Assembly: GCA_039970095.1 (NCBI GenBank)
Contig: JBDVMP010000095.1
Span: forward strand, 124,001-188,000
From: JAMZMI01 sp039970095
GTDB lineage: Bacteria > Bacteroidota > Bacteroidia > Cytophagales > Cyclobacteriaceae
Length of the DNA: 64,000 bases
Direction: 5' to 3'
Position 1 is the stretch's first letter, and each line of letters begins with the position of its first letter. The notes under the pieces were generated by a model. It searched no databases, was not told where the DNA came from, and saw nothing but the letters and a program-made list of their open reading frames with translations. Shown here piece by piece: positions 36,506-46,523 of this stretch. Made by a program: the position numbers and the translations under genes.

Positions 36506-39082
36506 TTACTTGATAATTAATTTTGAACTACCTACAACTTCTCCTTGTGAAGTGCTGGTAGATATTGAATAGATACCTGCTTCCAGATTTGCTACGCTAA
36601 TTTCAGTAACACCTGAAGCGATGCTTCTTTGAAGCACGGTTTTACCAGTCATATCAACCAAGGTGATAGTAAGACCTTTATCGCCAGTGTTGTTAATGTT
36701 GATTATACCATTTGTAGCAGGGTTAGGGTACACATTTAGATATTCAGCAAACTGAATAGACAATGGCACCTCATAAACTACGGTACGTGTTTCTGATTCA
36801 CTCGATGCTCCCTGTATGTCGGTTGCTACTGCTTTGATTACCGCAGTTCCTTCAGTTTCCAGACCATCCCACTCAAAACCATACGGCGCTTCAGTGTCAG
36901 TGAAAATCAAGTCGTCTCCATTGAAGAATTCAACTACAAGTCCATCGATTTCATCACTTGCTGTAGCTGCCACTTCGATAGTTTCGCCCACTTCTACAGT
37001 TGTGTTGTCTGTAGGTAATGTTATGCTTACCGAAGGAGGTGTGTTTCCAACGATCAAAACATCAATTGGCATTGAAAAAGATGAGTCATTGGCATCAAAA
37101 GCAACCGCAGTTATTCTTGTAGGCTCACCTTCCGCCCCTGCAGGGATATTTTCCCAAGAAAGGGCATAGTCCCCGTCGGTAGTGGTTCCGATCAACTCCC
37201 ATGTATTAAAATAATCTCCTGTATAAAATTCAACTTTGGTAATTGCATCTCCTTCAGGGTCATTCAAATCCACAGCAATCGAAACCGTAGAGCCTTCCAC
37301 AAGAGTGGCTCCATTTTCCGGACCTGTGATTGTGGTTATTGGTGCCGCATTTAAGTAATCATTAGCACCGATTTCAACTGCTGGTCCTACTGCTTTCGGG
37401 TCAGCTGTAATATCGGCTTTTGCAAGACCATCATCAAAAATAGCCAATGTGCCTGAAATGGTGGAGAAAATAAGGTTACCGTTCAATTCTTCAACATTTT
37501 TTTGAAGCTTTTGATTGAATCCATCCACATCATCAAAAACCTTGTAAATCAAATATCTATCTTGTTTAGATAGGTTATCGAGTTCTGGTACATCTGGATC
37601 TGAGCCATCTCCTACAATATCCAGAGCCCAGATATCATAGCTACTTTGACTCCCTCCAGTATTGGCGGTGAAATACATTCTGCCATTTACCACTGTTTTG
37701 TTTCTTGGAAAAGAGCTCGTTGTGGCTCCCGGATAGATGTCCGCTATTAACTCTACACTGTCAGTTTCTGGGTTATATGCGCCCAACTCCTGAGCAGATC
37801 TTGGATTGGTTTCTGTAGATCGTGAAGCGAAATTAGCTTTTAAGAATAGTTTTCCATCGAAAACAAAAAAGTCATCAGGAAATGAGCTTCTTCCTTGTGT
37901 ATCAAATGGAGCGATATCAAAGCCGAGTTCAATTCCCTGATTTCCACCTAAAAGATTATTCATTCTTAGTAGCTCGGTACCCACACCGTTGCTTCCACGG
38001 AAATAAACTTTGTTGTCGAATATTGCTGGATTAGCAGCACCAGAATTGGTTGTAGTATTGGCTTCACTACCTGGAGCAGGGTTGATGTCTTGCAAAAGGT
38101 AAGTTCCTTTTGTCGTTCCATCTGTCACCCAGTAATTGTTATCCAGTGTAGTTAGCTCATCCTGTCCATTCCATTCGCCAGGAGTTTTAGCTCTAAATAT
38201 GACTTGTTTTTCATTTGCGGTTAGCAACCACTGTATGTTAGAGTTATCTGTAGGAGGGTTGATATCAACAAGCATTTTTGTACCCCATGGCTCAGGAGTA
38301 CCATTGGTCACCCATATCTCTTCGCCCACGATAAGTTCTGTCTCGCCATCTACACCAACTACACGATCAGAGGCTCCACCAAAGATTGCAAGTGTATCTC
38401 CTATAACCTGGAAGTGACTGTAAGTTTCCTCAGCATCCATACCAGTTGTTTTTGGTTGAACTCCCTCCATGTTGTCAGCAGAAAGCTTTCGAGTACCCTC
38501 TGGGGTTCCGTTTGAAAACCACAATTGCTGACGAGTTTTACCATCTCCATAGTCAGAAGAATTGGCATCTACGGCCGCAAAAAGGAATCCATCTTTAAAT
38601 GGAGTAAGCGTATTTGGCTCAGAGCTGGCCTCACCTGTAAATAAATCGGCCAGAAGAGTGGTGCCTGATTCGGTACCGTCTGTAACCCAAATTTCTGTAC
38701 CTTCAGCTACCGTAGTGGCGGTGAAGTAAACAGAACCACCAACTCCTATAAGGTTGGCTGGCAGTGAACCGGCAGCCCCAGGGTTGATGTCTTTGATCAT
38801 TTTAGTTCCTTCTCTCGTTCCATCTGTCACCCACAGTTCATCTCCGGAAGTTTCATTAGAAGCCATGAAGTAATATTGACCTTCATACGAAAGAGCTTGT
38901 CTTCCACTGTAATTTTTAGCTCCTCCTCTTCTACCATCACTGGTCACAGAATCGGCCAGGGTTGTCAAAGCCATGGCTGTTCCATACTCATCAGATATGC
39001 TCTGAACATTCTCGTATTCCTGCGCGAAACTTTCAAATAAAGTCAGCAGAATCAAAAGACACATTGTAAAAAGTTGTTTCAT
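36506..39082 (-). CDS. ELWxxDGT-repeat protein with two Ig-like domains and T9SS sorting tail
   Basis: This 858-residue exported protein has a signal peptide (LFESFAQ). Residues about 60-500 hold repeats of the form E-[LI]-W-V-[TS]-[DN]-G-T-x-x-G-T (ELWVTDGTREGT at 82-93, EIWVTDGTESGT at 130-141, QLWFSNGTPEGT at 186-197, and further copies at 255 and 317), giving a beta-propeller-like surface protein. Two Ig-like domains follow (about 583-678 and 683-770), each with P-x-V/T-x-I-T-x-P-x-x-x-x-T-V style starts. The last 78 residues (LNVYPNPATNGI to KLIIK) are a type A T9SS sorting domain. It lies immediately upstream of susC and may bind glycan at the cell surface; that role is inferred. Confidence 0.85.
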   Translation of the reverse strand: MKQLFTMCLLILLTLFESFAQEYENVQSISDEYGTAMALTTLADSVTSDGRRGGAKNYSGRQALSYEGQYYFMASNETSGDELWVTDGTREGTKMIKDINPGAAGSLPANLIGVGGSVYFTATTVAEGTEIWVTDGTESGTTLLADLFTGEASSEPNTLTPFKDGFLFAAVDANSSDYGDGKTRQQLWFSNGTPEGTRKLSADNMEGVQPKTTGMDAEETYSHFQVIGDTLAIFGGASDRVVGVDGETELIVGEEIWVTNGTPEPWGTKMLVDINPPTDNSNIQWLLTANEKQVIFRAKTPGEWNGQDELTTLDNNYWVTDGTTKGTYLLQDINPAPGSEANTTTNSGAANPAIFDNKVYFRGSNGVGTELLRMNNLLGGNQGIELGFDIAPFDTQGRSSFPDDFFVFDGKLFLKANFASRSTETNPRSAQELGAYNPETDSVELIADIYPGATTSSFPRNKTVVNGRMYFTANTGGSQSSYDIWALDIVGDGSDPDVPELDNLSKQDRYLIYKVFDDVDGFNQKLQKNVEELNGNLIFSTISGTLAIFDDGLAKADITADPKAVGPAVEIGANDYLNAAPITTITGPENGATLVEGSTVSIAVDLNDPEGDAITKVEFYTGDYFNTWELIGTTTDGDYALSWENIPAGAEGEPTRITAVAFDANDSSFSMPIDVLIVGNTPPSVSITLPTDNTTVEVGETIEVAATASDEIDGLVVEFFNGDDLIFTDTEAPYGFEWDGLETEGTAVIKAVATDIQGASSESETRTVVYEVPLSIQFAEYLNVYPNPATNGIININNTGDKGLTITLVDMTGKTVLQRSIASGVTEISVANLEAGIYSISTSTSQGEVVGSSKLIIK

Positions 39083-39280
39083 AATAGGTTTCTGTTATTT
39101 TCAATAAAAAAAGATCAAACTGAGAATTTGATAAAAATCAAATCCAAACAAATCATTCAAATCAGAATGTCACAAAGCTATGATCAATTGCAATATTTTA
39201 AAGGGGGTGGATTGCTAATAGACGGTATAAACATTGCTCAAAATACTTTTTCAGTGCGAAAAAAACGGCTTTTAAGCAAT
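39083..39280 (-). promoter_or_regulatory. Regulatory gap upstream of the ELWxxDGT/susC transcript
   Basis: This 198-bp stretch lies between the regulator gene and the ELWxxDGT gene and contains no gene. Read on the minus strand, TAGCTTTG at 39180-39173 fits the Bacteroidota -7 element TAnnTTTG, 90 bp before the start codon. No good -33 partner is seen. A G-rich stretch at 39203-39220 (plus strand GGGGGTGGATTGCTAAT) loosely resembles the 19-bp repeat found upstream of two other operons, so activator-dependent initiation is possible. Confidence 0.4.
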
Positions 39281-42200
39281 TTAGAGCAGACGTTTAGGAG
39301 CGTCCATTTTGACATCAGAAGGAAGTCTATTAAACTCTTTTTTGAAAATACCTCTGAAATATTTTACATCATTAAACCCAACAAAGAAAGCCGCTTCGCT
39401 TACATTCATTTTTCCACTTGCTATCAGCTCTTCTGCTTTCTTCAGCTTTAATTTTCTGATGAATTCATTGATGGAACATCCAGTGACAGATTTCAGTTTT
39501 CGGTACAGAGATGCTCTGCTAAAGCCTAGCTCTCGTGCCAGTTCATATACGCCAATGTCCTTCCCGGTTTCTAGTCTTTCGGTGAAAATGACATCTTCGA
39601 TCTTCTGCAAGAACTCCAACTCTATCTGTATTCTCGGCTCTTCGGACTCTCTTTCTAATTCTGGTGTCTCTTCGCTAACCTCCGAATGACCAATGAAATA
39701 ACTCTTCAGCAGAACGCGATTCTTCAAAAGGTTTTCCACCCGCGTGAGAAGTACTTCTTCGTCGAACGGCTTGATCATATAGCTGTCTGCTCCTTCGGAA
39801 TACCCGAGAATAGTATCCTCTGAAGAATGCTTTGCAGTGAGTAGAATAATAGGTATATGACTTGTTCTGTTGTCTTGTTTAAGCTCTTTACACAAATCAA
39901 TGCCTGTTTTTTCCGGCATCATTACATCGGATATGATCAAATCAGGGATTTCTTCAAAAGCCAGCGACACACCCTTTTCGCCATTGGTGGCCACATATAC
40001 GATGTATTTTGATTTGAGCACCTGCTTAAGGTACATGACTATGTCTGTATTATCATCTACAATGAGTACCCGCTCGCGCTTGTCATTTGGGTCTACATCC
40101 TGATCAGGCTCTTGACTGATATCTTCGGCAATACTGTGTTTTGGAATCTCCAGCCCCAAGGATCTGGTTTCGACAAACTCCATTTGTCCGAGATGCTCTT
40201 TTCCTTTAGGAATAGTGAAATAGAAATCTGCTCCACCATTATCTGAGTTTTTCACTCTTATCACTCCTCCGTGTAGCTCTACAATCTTCTTTGTGAGAGC
40301 CAGGCCTATTCCGGTTCCACTTACATTCTTAGAATCATAAACTTGATAGTACCACTGGAAGATGGTCTTAATTGAGTCTTTGGGAATGCCAGGTCCGGTA
40401 TCTTTTACAGAGATGGTGACTTTATCGTCCTGCTCGTATAAACTCACAGTAATGCTACCTCCCGCTGGGGTGTATTTAAATGCATTGGAAAACAGATTGT
40501 TCATGACAATCTCAAGCTTTTCTGCATCTATCCACAACTCTATTTCGTCCTCTGGTGGATCAAAGTTCAGGCTCACATTTCTGAATTTCGCCAAATCCCT
40601 GTAATTGCTGAAAATATCCTGAAGTACACTTGAGATATCATATTTGCTTACCTCTAACTTAAAATTTCCTACTTCCGCTTTTCTAAACTCTAGCATTTTG
40701 TTGATCAGGTTGCTGAGTGAGAGCGCATTTCTTTCGATCAGTTTTAAACCTTCGCGAACCTCATCGCTAATTGTTTTGCCTATTAAGCTTTTTAATGGGC
40801 CAATTATCAAGGTAAGCGGTGTTCTTAGTTCGTGCGAGAAATTGGTAAAGAAGCGTATCCTTTCCTGATTTAGTTTGTGCTCCTGAAAGCGTATTTTCTT
40901 TTCATATACCAGTGAACTTCTAAGCTTAATTTGGGTGGTATAATACCAAATAAACAACATGAGAATAGCCGCGCCCAGTACTATGTACAACACGAGAGCG
41001 TACCATGTCTGCCAGATTGGTGGCTCTATGACGATATTTAATTTTCGTACATTTTCTGATAAGATATTTTTGGTTTTGGAAATTTTAAACGTGTACGCAC
41101 CCGGCCTCAGGTTACCATAAGTAATGGCATCAGATCCCTGTGCAGTGTTCCATTGTTTGTCACCTCCCTCAAGCTTATAATAGAGCATTTGCCTTGAAGC
41201 GACTGGATAATTGAGTATTTCAAACTCAAACGTGAGCACATTCTGATCATGTGGCAAAACAACCTTGTCTTTGGAAAAAAGTGGCGATTTGTTGTTACCA
41301 AGGTTTGTTACTGATTTACCTACAACTATTATATCTGTGATCAATGGTCTTTGACTCGTGTTGTTTGTTTTGAGGTCGCGCGTGTCAATAATATTGAGCC
41401 CTCGTGTGCCTCCAAATGCAATCATTCCATTTGGAAGCTTTGCTACTGAGCCTACATTGAACTCTCCGTTTTGCACATTGTAGGATGCGCCAAAGTTTTT
41501 AAACTCATTGTCGGCAACTTTAAAAACACTCAACCCACGGTCGGTAGATATCCACAAATCACCCAAAGAGTCAAACTCGAATGCACGAATGCTGTTATTG
41601 ATCAGACCATCATTTTCACCAAATACTACGTAGGTTGAATCCTGAGTATTGTACTTGATCAATCCATTGTATCTGGTTCCAATAAACAGTTGATCTCCGT
41701 CGAGTCTTATGGTAGTTATTTTGTCTCCTTTAAACTCACGTACAATATTGGCATCAATTTTAATCAGATTGCGGTTGTCGGGATGGTAGTAAAAGAAGCT
41801 TTCATTGTATTGAGACATCCAATATCCGCCATCGGGTGTTTCGCAAATGGATCTTATATCCATACCCTTAAACTCGCTGACGGTTAGGAAGTTGTTTGTC
41901 AATTCATCAAAGATTTGCAGTCCTCCTCCATTCGTCCCAACAAATAACCTTCCTTTAGAATCTTCAAAAATCAAGCGGACGTCATTTCTATTTATACCGT
42001 TTTGATTGTTCCGGGACCTCTTGAATATCTTTTTGTTTTTTTTCTTTAAGTCTATTCTAATGAGCCCTTTCTTATATGTGCCCACCCACAAAATATCATT
42101 GGAAGCATGTAATACTGAAAGTACAGCCAGGTCATCGGATAATCCATATTTACTCAAAATACCCACATCGACCGATCCGGTTTTCAGGTTAAGTGAGTTG

Positions 42201-43336
42201 AGCCCTCCTCCATCCGTACCTATCCATAAGATGTCATTGGTATAATCCAATCCCCAAATACGCTGATGACTAAAGTGTACATTGGACTGAGGGTTTTCAT
42301 CGATTAGCCTAATAGATGCCCGCTTAGGTCCAACATAGTTAATCCCGGAACTCCATGTTCCCATCCACATGGCTCCCTCTTCATCTTCATAAAAGGTTTG
42401 TATGGTTTTACTAAAAACACTTGAGCCGTCGGATCGGGGAACATAATAATCGAATTGAATATCTGCATTCAAATCCGTTACTTCTTGTTTGCTGATGGCC
42501 AGTCCATCTTCTCTTGTGCCCACCCAGAGATGGTTCTCTTTATCTAAATGGCAAACTACCACGTCAGTGTTGTCAAGGTAAGTATTCCCGGATGACTCAA
42601 ATTTCCGAGTCTTTGAATTGAAGACAAGCAGGCCAAGGTTGGTGGAAATAGTGAATTTTTCCAAAAACGTACCGAAATGGTTTAAGGATATATCATCCTC
42701 AATTTGTATTCTTTCCGTTGTATTCCTTTTCAAATCGTGAATCAATACATGCCCTCCTCTCTGACCTATACAGACAGCAGTATCTCCCATAAAGGAAACA
42801 TAACTTGCTTCCGAAAATTTGGACAATTGATTGTGATATTTAATGCCATGTCGCTGGTTGTAAACCAGAAGTGAGTTATCTAAAAAGGCAACAGCGATAT
42901 CTCCTTTCGAATTTTGTGCGATTCCTGTGGATGCCTGATTAAGCCCAACTCCGTCTAAAGAATCTAAACGCGAAAAATCCATTGTTTCAAGGTCCAAAAA
43001 ACCAAGCCCCAGGCTCGAACTAATCCAAATCCGATTGCGTTCAGATTCGTACAAGAGGTCGTTGAGATTATTACTTAACAGCGAATTCGGCTCGTTGATA
43101 TCATGTCGAAAGACTTTAAAGCCATTGCCACCATATCTGCAAAGACCATCGGCGGTGGCCATCCACATGAAACCTATAGAATCTTGCGCAAACCTGTAAA
43201 CCAAATTGTTTGGTAGACCGTCTTCAACGTTGATGTTGGTAAAAGACTTGTTAAACGCATCAAATAAACCCTGAGTGTATCCCGAACTCGGTATTAAAAG
43301 AAATATTAAAAGAAATAATCTAAGGGAACCTTTCAC
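39281..43336 (-). CDS. Hybrid two-component system (HTCS) PUL regulator
   Basis: This 1351-residue single-protein sensor and transcription factor has, in order: signal peptide (1-22); periplasmic two-bladed sensor of Reg_prop repeats (about 30-660, with repeats such as LWVGTREDG, LWIGTDGGGLN and LWVGTYKKG); a Y_Y_Y domain (about 690-770); one membrane helix (about 776-799); HisKA with phospho-acceptor His835 in NFSHELRTP; HATPase with NLFSNAFKYTP and GTGIGLALTKK; a receiver with Asp1137 (IISDVMMPEK) and Lys1189; and an AraC-type DNA-binding domain (about 1245-1345). Such HTCS proteins bind an oligosaccharide from the polymer and switch on the PUL. It has its own gap on each side. Confidence 0.97.
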   Translation of the reverse strand: MKGSLRLFLLIFLLIPSSGYTQGLFDAFNKSFTNINVEDGLPNNLVYRFAQDSIGFMWMATADGLCRYGGNGFKVFRHDINEPNSLLSNNLNDLLYESERNRIWISSSLGLGFLDLETMDFSRLDSLDGVGLNQASTGIAQNSKGDIAVAFLDNSLLVYNQRHGIKYHNQLSKFSEASYVSFMGDTAVCIGQRGGHVLIHDLKRNTTERIQIEDDISLNHFGTFLEKFTISTNLGLLVFNSKTRKFESSGNTYLDNTDVVVCHLDKENHLWVGTREDGLAISKQEVTDLNADIQFDYYVPRSDGSSVFSKTIQTFYEDEEGAMWMGTWSSGINYVGPKRASIRLIDENPQSNVHFSHQRIWGLDYTNDILWIGTDGGGLNSLNLKTGSVDVGILSKYGLSDDLAVLSVLHASNDILWVGTYKKGLIRIDLKKKNKKIFKRSRNNQNGINRNDVRLIFEDSKGRLFVGTNGGGLQIFDELTNNFLTVSEFKGMDIRSICETPDGGYWMSQYNESFFYYHPDNRNLIKIDANIVREFKGDKITTIRLDGDQLFIGTRYNGLIKYNTQDSTYVVFGENDGLINNSIRAFEFDSLGDLWISTDRGLSVFKVADNEFKNFGASYNVQNGEFNVGSVAKLPNGMIAFGGTRGLNIIDTRDLKTNNTSQRPLITDIIVVGKSVTNLGNNKSPLFSKDKVVLPHDQNVLTFEFEILNYPVASRQMLYYKLEGGDKQWNTAQGSDAITYGNLRPGAYTFKISKTKNILSENVRKLNIVIEPPIWQTWYALVLYIVLGAAILMLFIWYYTTQIKLRSSLVYEKKIRFQEHKLNQERIRFFTNFSHELRTPLTLIIGPLKSLIGKTISDEVREGLKLIERNALSLSNLINKMLEFRKAEVGNFKLEVSKYDISSVLQDIFSNYRDLAKFRNVSLNFDPPEDEIELWIDAEKLEIVMNNLFSNAFKYTPAGGSITVSLYEQDDKVTISVKDTGPGIPKDSIKTIFQWYYQVYDSKNVSGTGIGLALTKKIVELHGGVIRVKNSDNGGADFYFTIPKGKEHLGQMEFVETRSLGLEIPKHSIAEDISQEPDQDVDPNDKRERVLIVDDNTDIVMYLKQVLKSKYIVYVATNGEKGVSLAFEEIPDLIISDVMMPEKTGIDLCKELKQDNRTSHIPIILLTAKHSSEDTILGYSEGADSYMIKPFDEEVLLTRVENLLKNRVLLKSYFIGHSEVSEETPELERESEEPRIQIELEFLQKIEDVIFTERLETGKDIGVYELARELGFSRASLYRKLKSVTGCSINEFIRKLKLKKAEELIASGKMNVSEAAFFVGFNDVKYFRGIFKKEFNRLPSDVKMDAPKRLL

Positions 43337-43543
43337 TTTTTTTGAAACTTGATGCTCTCAATTATTAAAGTTTAAGTCGGCCCTATCCACAACAGGGAGT
43401 TAGCACGAAAATCAAATTAAGGTACGTTCTAGTGAAATTCCTCAAATATTTGCGTTTTTCTCTATTCCAAAATAAAAATCAAGCAATATCCTCTGGGTTG
43501 AACGATCAGCTCAAAGATAGGTGAATAACTGAAGGAGAATGGT

Positions 43544-45073
43544 TTACTCTAAGGCACTTTTTAGATCGCTTTTCATCTGATCGAGTCTGTCAGTGTGTAT
43601 TGACGCCAGGTTGTTTTGCTGTCCTATATCTGCCTTCAAGTTGTAAAGCTGATATTCTCTGGAGTTACCTATTTCGGTATTGACTTTTTCGTTTACAGCC
43701 GGACCCTCATAAGGCGGTATCATGAGCCATTCACCTTTTCTAAGAGCCGTTTTGCCTTTGGCTTCCAAGACCAAAGTTTCCCTACCTGTACCGGATTTTC
43801 CCAGAAACACATCCAGCAACTCTTGACTGTCTGTTGGTGGAACCTCTGCCCCTACTAGTTTAGCCAAAGAAGCCAGCAAATCTACCTGACAGATCAGCGC
43901 ATCGGACAATCCGGCTTGAATATTTCCTTTCCAATAGGTAATGAAAGGAACCCTGGTGCCTCCCTCAAAAAGGCTGTACTTGCCTCCGCGCAGATCCCCT
44001 GCAGGCTTGTGGTTACCTAGTTTTTCAACGGCATCATCATAATACCCGTCATTCAGCACCGGACCATTGTCGCTTGAGAAGATGATCAAAGTATTGTCCA
44101 GAACTCCTTCTGCTTCGAGTGTTTTCATAAACTCTCCAATGCACCAATCTGCTTCTAAAATCACATCTCCCCTGGGGCCCATCCCTGATTTTCCTGCAAA
44201 ACGGGGGTGTGGTGTTCGAGGTACATGGGGCTGCTGCATGGCGTAGTAAAGGAAAAACGGGTTTTCTTTACGCTCCTTAACATACGCTTTGGCTTTTGAC
44301 AAAAAATGATCGGCCATATCCATGTCGCTCCACTGAGCGGCCTGGCCACCTTTCATATATCCTATTCGCGGGATGCCATTGACTATGCTGTTATTATGCC
44401 CGTGATGCCATTTCATAGTAGTTAGCTCGGGATTGTTCTTGCCTGTGGGCTGCCCTTCAAAATTGCTTTTATAGCTCACCGAAATGGGGTCCTCCGAATC
44501 CAATCCATCGACATATCCATTTTCAATATAAACCGTGGGCACCCGGTCTTGTGTGGCTGCAAGGATGTATGCTTGATCGAAACCTACTTCGTTTGGCCCT
44601 GGAGCCACATGTCCATTCCAATCTAAATCACCTGCCCCTAACCCTAAATGCCACTTGCCGATAATGGCAGTTTGATATCCTTGAGATTTCAGCATTTTCG
44701 GCATTGTGACCTGCGCTGTGTCAATAATAAGAGGTGCGCTTCCTGAGAGGATGCGTGCTCTTTCATTTCGCCAGGGATATACTCCCGTGAGCAAAGCAAA
44801 CCTGCTCGGTGTACATGTAGCCGAGGTGGCATAGCCATTTGTAAAACGCAGACCGCCATTCGCAAGTGCATCAATATTGGGGGTCTGAATCTCAGTAGCG
44901 CCGTAAGCACTCAAATCCCCATACCCCAAATCATCCAGATAGATAATCACAACATTGGGTTTGGCAATGCTTGCTTCCTCTTTGGGTAAAGGCTGACAAG
45001 AAACAAAAACAGAGCATGCCGTAATTAGCAATATTCTGACTATTTGATTTCGAAATATCATACTTCCGATCAT
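43544..45073 (-). CDS. S1-family sulfatase, Cys-type (CTPSR), lipoprotein
   Basis: This 509-residue sulfatase has signal SVFVSC, IIYLDDLGYGDLSAYG, the maturation motif CTPSR (Cys87), GKWHLGLG, FSSDNGPV and GPNEVGFDQAY. It is a likely paralogue of the sulfatase at 307-1896, which shares LGYGDLS, TPSR-x-x-LLTG-YP and GPNE-GFD; the pair sits at the two ends of the locus. ATG codons at 45073 and 45061 both give a good signal. It ends the short unit begun by the esterase at 47404, 207 bp before the regulator gene. Confidence 0.93.
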   Translation of the reverse strand: MIGSMIFRNQIVRILLITACSVFVSCQPLPKEEASIAKPNVVIIYLDDLGYGDLSAYGATEIQTPNIDALANGGLRFTNGYATSATCTPSRFALLTGVYPWRNERARILSGSAPLIIDTAQVTMPKMLKSQGYQTAIIGKWHLGLGAGDLDWNGHVAPGPNEVGFDQAYILAATQDRVPTVYIENGYVDGLDSEDPISVSYKSNFEGQPTGKNNPELTTMKWHHGHNNSIVNGIPRIGYMKGGQAAQWSDMDMADHFLSKAKAYVKERKENPFFLYYAMQQPHVPRTPHPRFAGKSGMGPRGDVILEADWCIGEFMKTLEAEGVLDNTLIIFSSDNGPVLNDGYYDDAVEKLGNHKPAGDLRGGKYSLFEGGTRVPFITYWKGNIQAGLSDALICQVDLLASLAKLVGAEVPPTDSQELLDVFLGKSGTGRETLVLEAKGKTALRKGEWLMIPPYEGPAVNEKVNTEIGNSREYQLYNLKADIGQQNNLASIHTDRLDQMKSDLKSALE

Positions 45074-45104
45074 GGGCTAGACACTCTTTTCTTTGTGAAA
45101 TATT

Positions 45105-46523
45105 TTATTTGCTTCGCTTACGTTTCTCAAGTGGAAACTCAGGGTGCTCGGTTCTGGCCGTGGACAACAATTGTTTTAAAGCCTGAGCTTTTTCATTGTT
45201 ATCGGTGTACAGGTTTTTTTCTTCAGACGGATCTACTGTCAGATTATAGAGCTCATACCTGCCCCCATCAAAACGAATAAGTTTCCAGTCATCTTTTATC
45301 AATGCCTGCACAGGGCCTTTCTTTTCGTTAAACTCCCAATAGAGGCAATCGTGCAGCCTCTGATCACTTGCTCCAATCAAAGTAGGTAGATAAGAAATGC
45401 CATCCGTACTCACTGATGGTTCCTTTCCTATAATATCACAAACTGTAGGGAGGAAATCCCAAAATGCAGATTGGTGGTCACTTGTGGTTCCTGGAGTAAT
45501 ATTCCCTGGCCATGTCGCCACGAACGGCATTCGGATACCACCTTCATACAAATCTCTTTTTCGCCCTTTATAAATGCCATTGCTATCGAAGAACTCATTG
45601 TTCAAATCGTCATATTCATGGCCATTATCGCTGGTGAAAATAACAAGCGTATTATCATCTAAGCCCAGCTCTTCCAGCTTATCATATATAGTGCCTATAT
45701 CAGCATCGAGCTTACTTACCATAGAAGCATAGGTGACATGTCCATTTTTATCATTTCGATAGTGCCCCATTTTCATTTCTCTCAAAGGCCAATCCTTAGC
45801 GGAATACTCCTTTTTGTACGTCTCAGGAATAGTGAGTTCATAATGAGGAATAGTATAAGCGAGGTATAAGAAAAATGGATTGTCTTTTTCGCGCTCCATA
45901 AAATCGAGTGCTTTTTCAGTAAAGAGGTGCTGAGAATATTGACCTTTCTTTTCTTTCATCACATTTCCTTCCAGGGACAAAAGGCTGTCATTTTCCCATA
46001 TCTCCTCCGGGTAATAGTGATGTGCAGGCCCGTGTCTATTGAAACCGTAGAAATAGTCAAACCCCTGATTCAGTGGTTTTCCTTCGTCTAGATTTTCGGC
46101 CAAGCCCCACTTACCAACGATACCCGTGGTATAGCCTGCTCGTTGCAGTTCTTTGGCCACAGTGTTTTGGTCAAGCGGCAAATCTACAGGCTTGCCAGAT
46201 TGTGTCCACTTTGGGTTTCCCCTAACCGGCGAATGGCCCGTATGCAAACCTGTCATGAGTGACGCACGAGATGGTCCGCACACTGTGGAGCCGGCATAGT
46301 GCCGTGTAAAAACCATCCCCTCGGCTGCCATCTGATCCAAAACTGGTGTTTTGATCTTTGTTTGACCATTAAAACCAACATCTCCATAACCCAGATCATC
46401 TGCCAAAATGAAAATTATGTTGGGTTTTGACGCTTGCTGGCTACCCGAATCACTGTTGCGTACTCCACCACAACTCAAGAGACAAACTACCATTACTGCA
46501 ATGGCGTATATATAGGATTTCAT
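45105..46523 (-). CDS. S1-family sulfatase, Cys-type (CGPSR, GKWGLA variant), lipoprotein
   Basis: This 472-residue sulfatase has signal CLLSC, FILADDLGYGDVGFNG, the maturation motif CGPSR (Cys82) and FTSDNGHE. As in the sulfatase at 28725-30233, GKWHLG is replaced by GKWGLA, TGLHTGHSPVRGN follows the maturation site, and YYPEEIWEN is present, so both belong to one subfamily. The start codon overlaps the esterase stop in ATGA. Coupling of a sulfatase to an esterase suggests that both substituents occur on the same sugar, an inference from order. Confidence 0.93.
   Translation of the reverse strand: MKSYIYAIAVMVVCLLSCGGVRNSDSGSQQASKPNIIFILADDLGYGDVGFNGQTKIKTPVLDQMAAEGMVFTRHYAGSTVCGPSRASLMTGLHTGHSPVRGNPKWTQSGKPVDLPLDQNTVAKELQRAGYTTGIVGKWGLAENLDEGKPLNQGFDYFYGFNRHGPAHHYYPEEIWENDSLLSLEGNVMKEKKGQYSQHLFTEKALDFMEREKDNPFFLYLAYTIPHYELTIPETYKKEYSAKDWPLREMKMGHYRNDKNGHVTYASMVSKLDADIGTIYDKLEELGLDDNTLVIFTSDNGHEYDDLNNEFFDSNGIYKGRKRDLYEGGIRMPFVATWPGNITPGTTSDHQSAFWDFLPTVCDIIGKEPSVSTDGISYLPTLIGASDQRLHDCLYWEFNEKKGPVQALIKDDWKLIRFDGGRYELYNLTVDPSEEKNLYTDNNEKAQALKQLLSTARTEHPEFPLEKRKRSK

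Noticed and set aside
39074..39451. A plus-strand open frame overlapping the end of the regulator gene
   Set aside because: It runs antisense to the AraC domain and across the gap, has no family look and no signal, so it is a chance frame.
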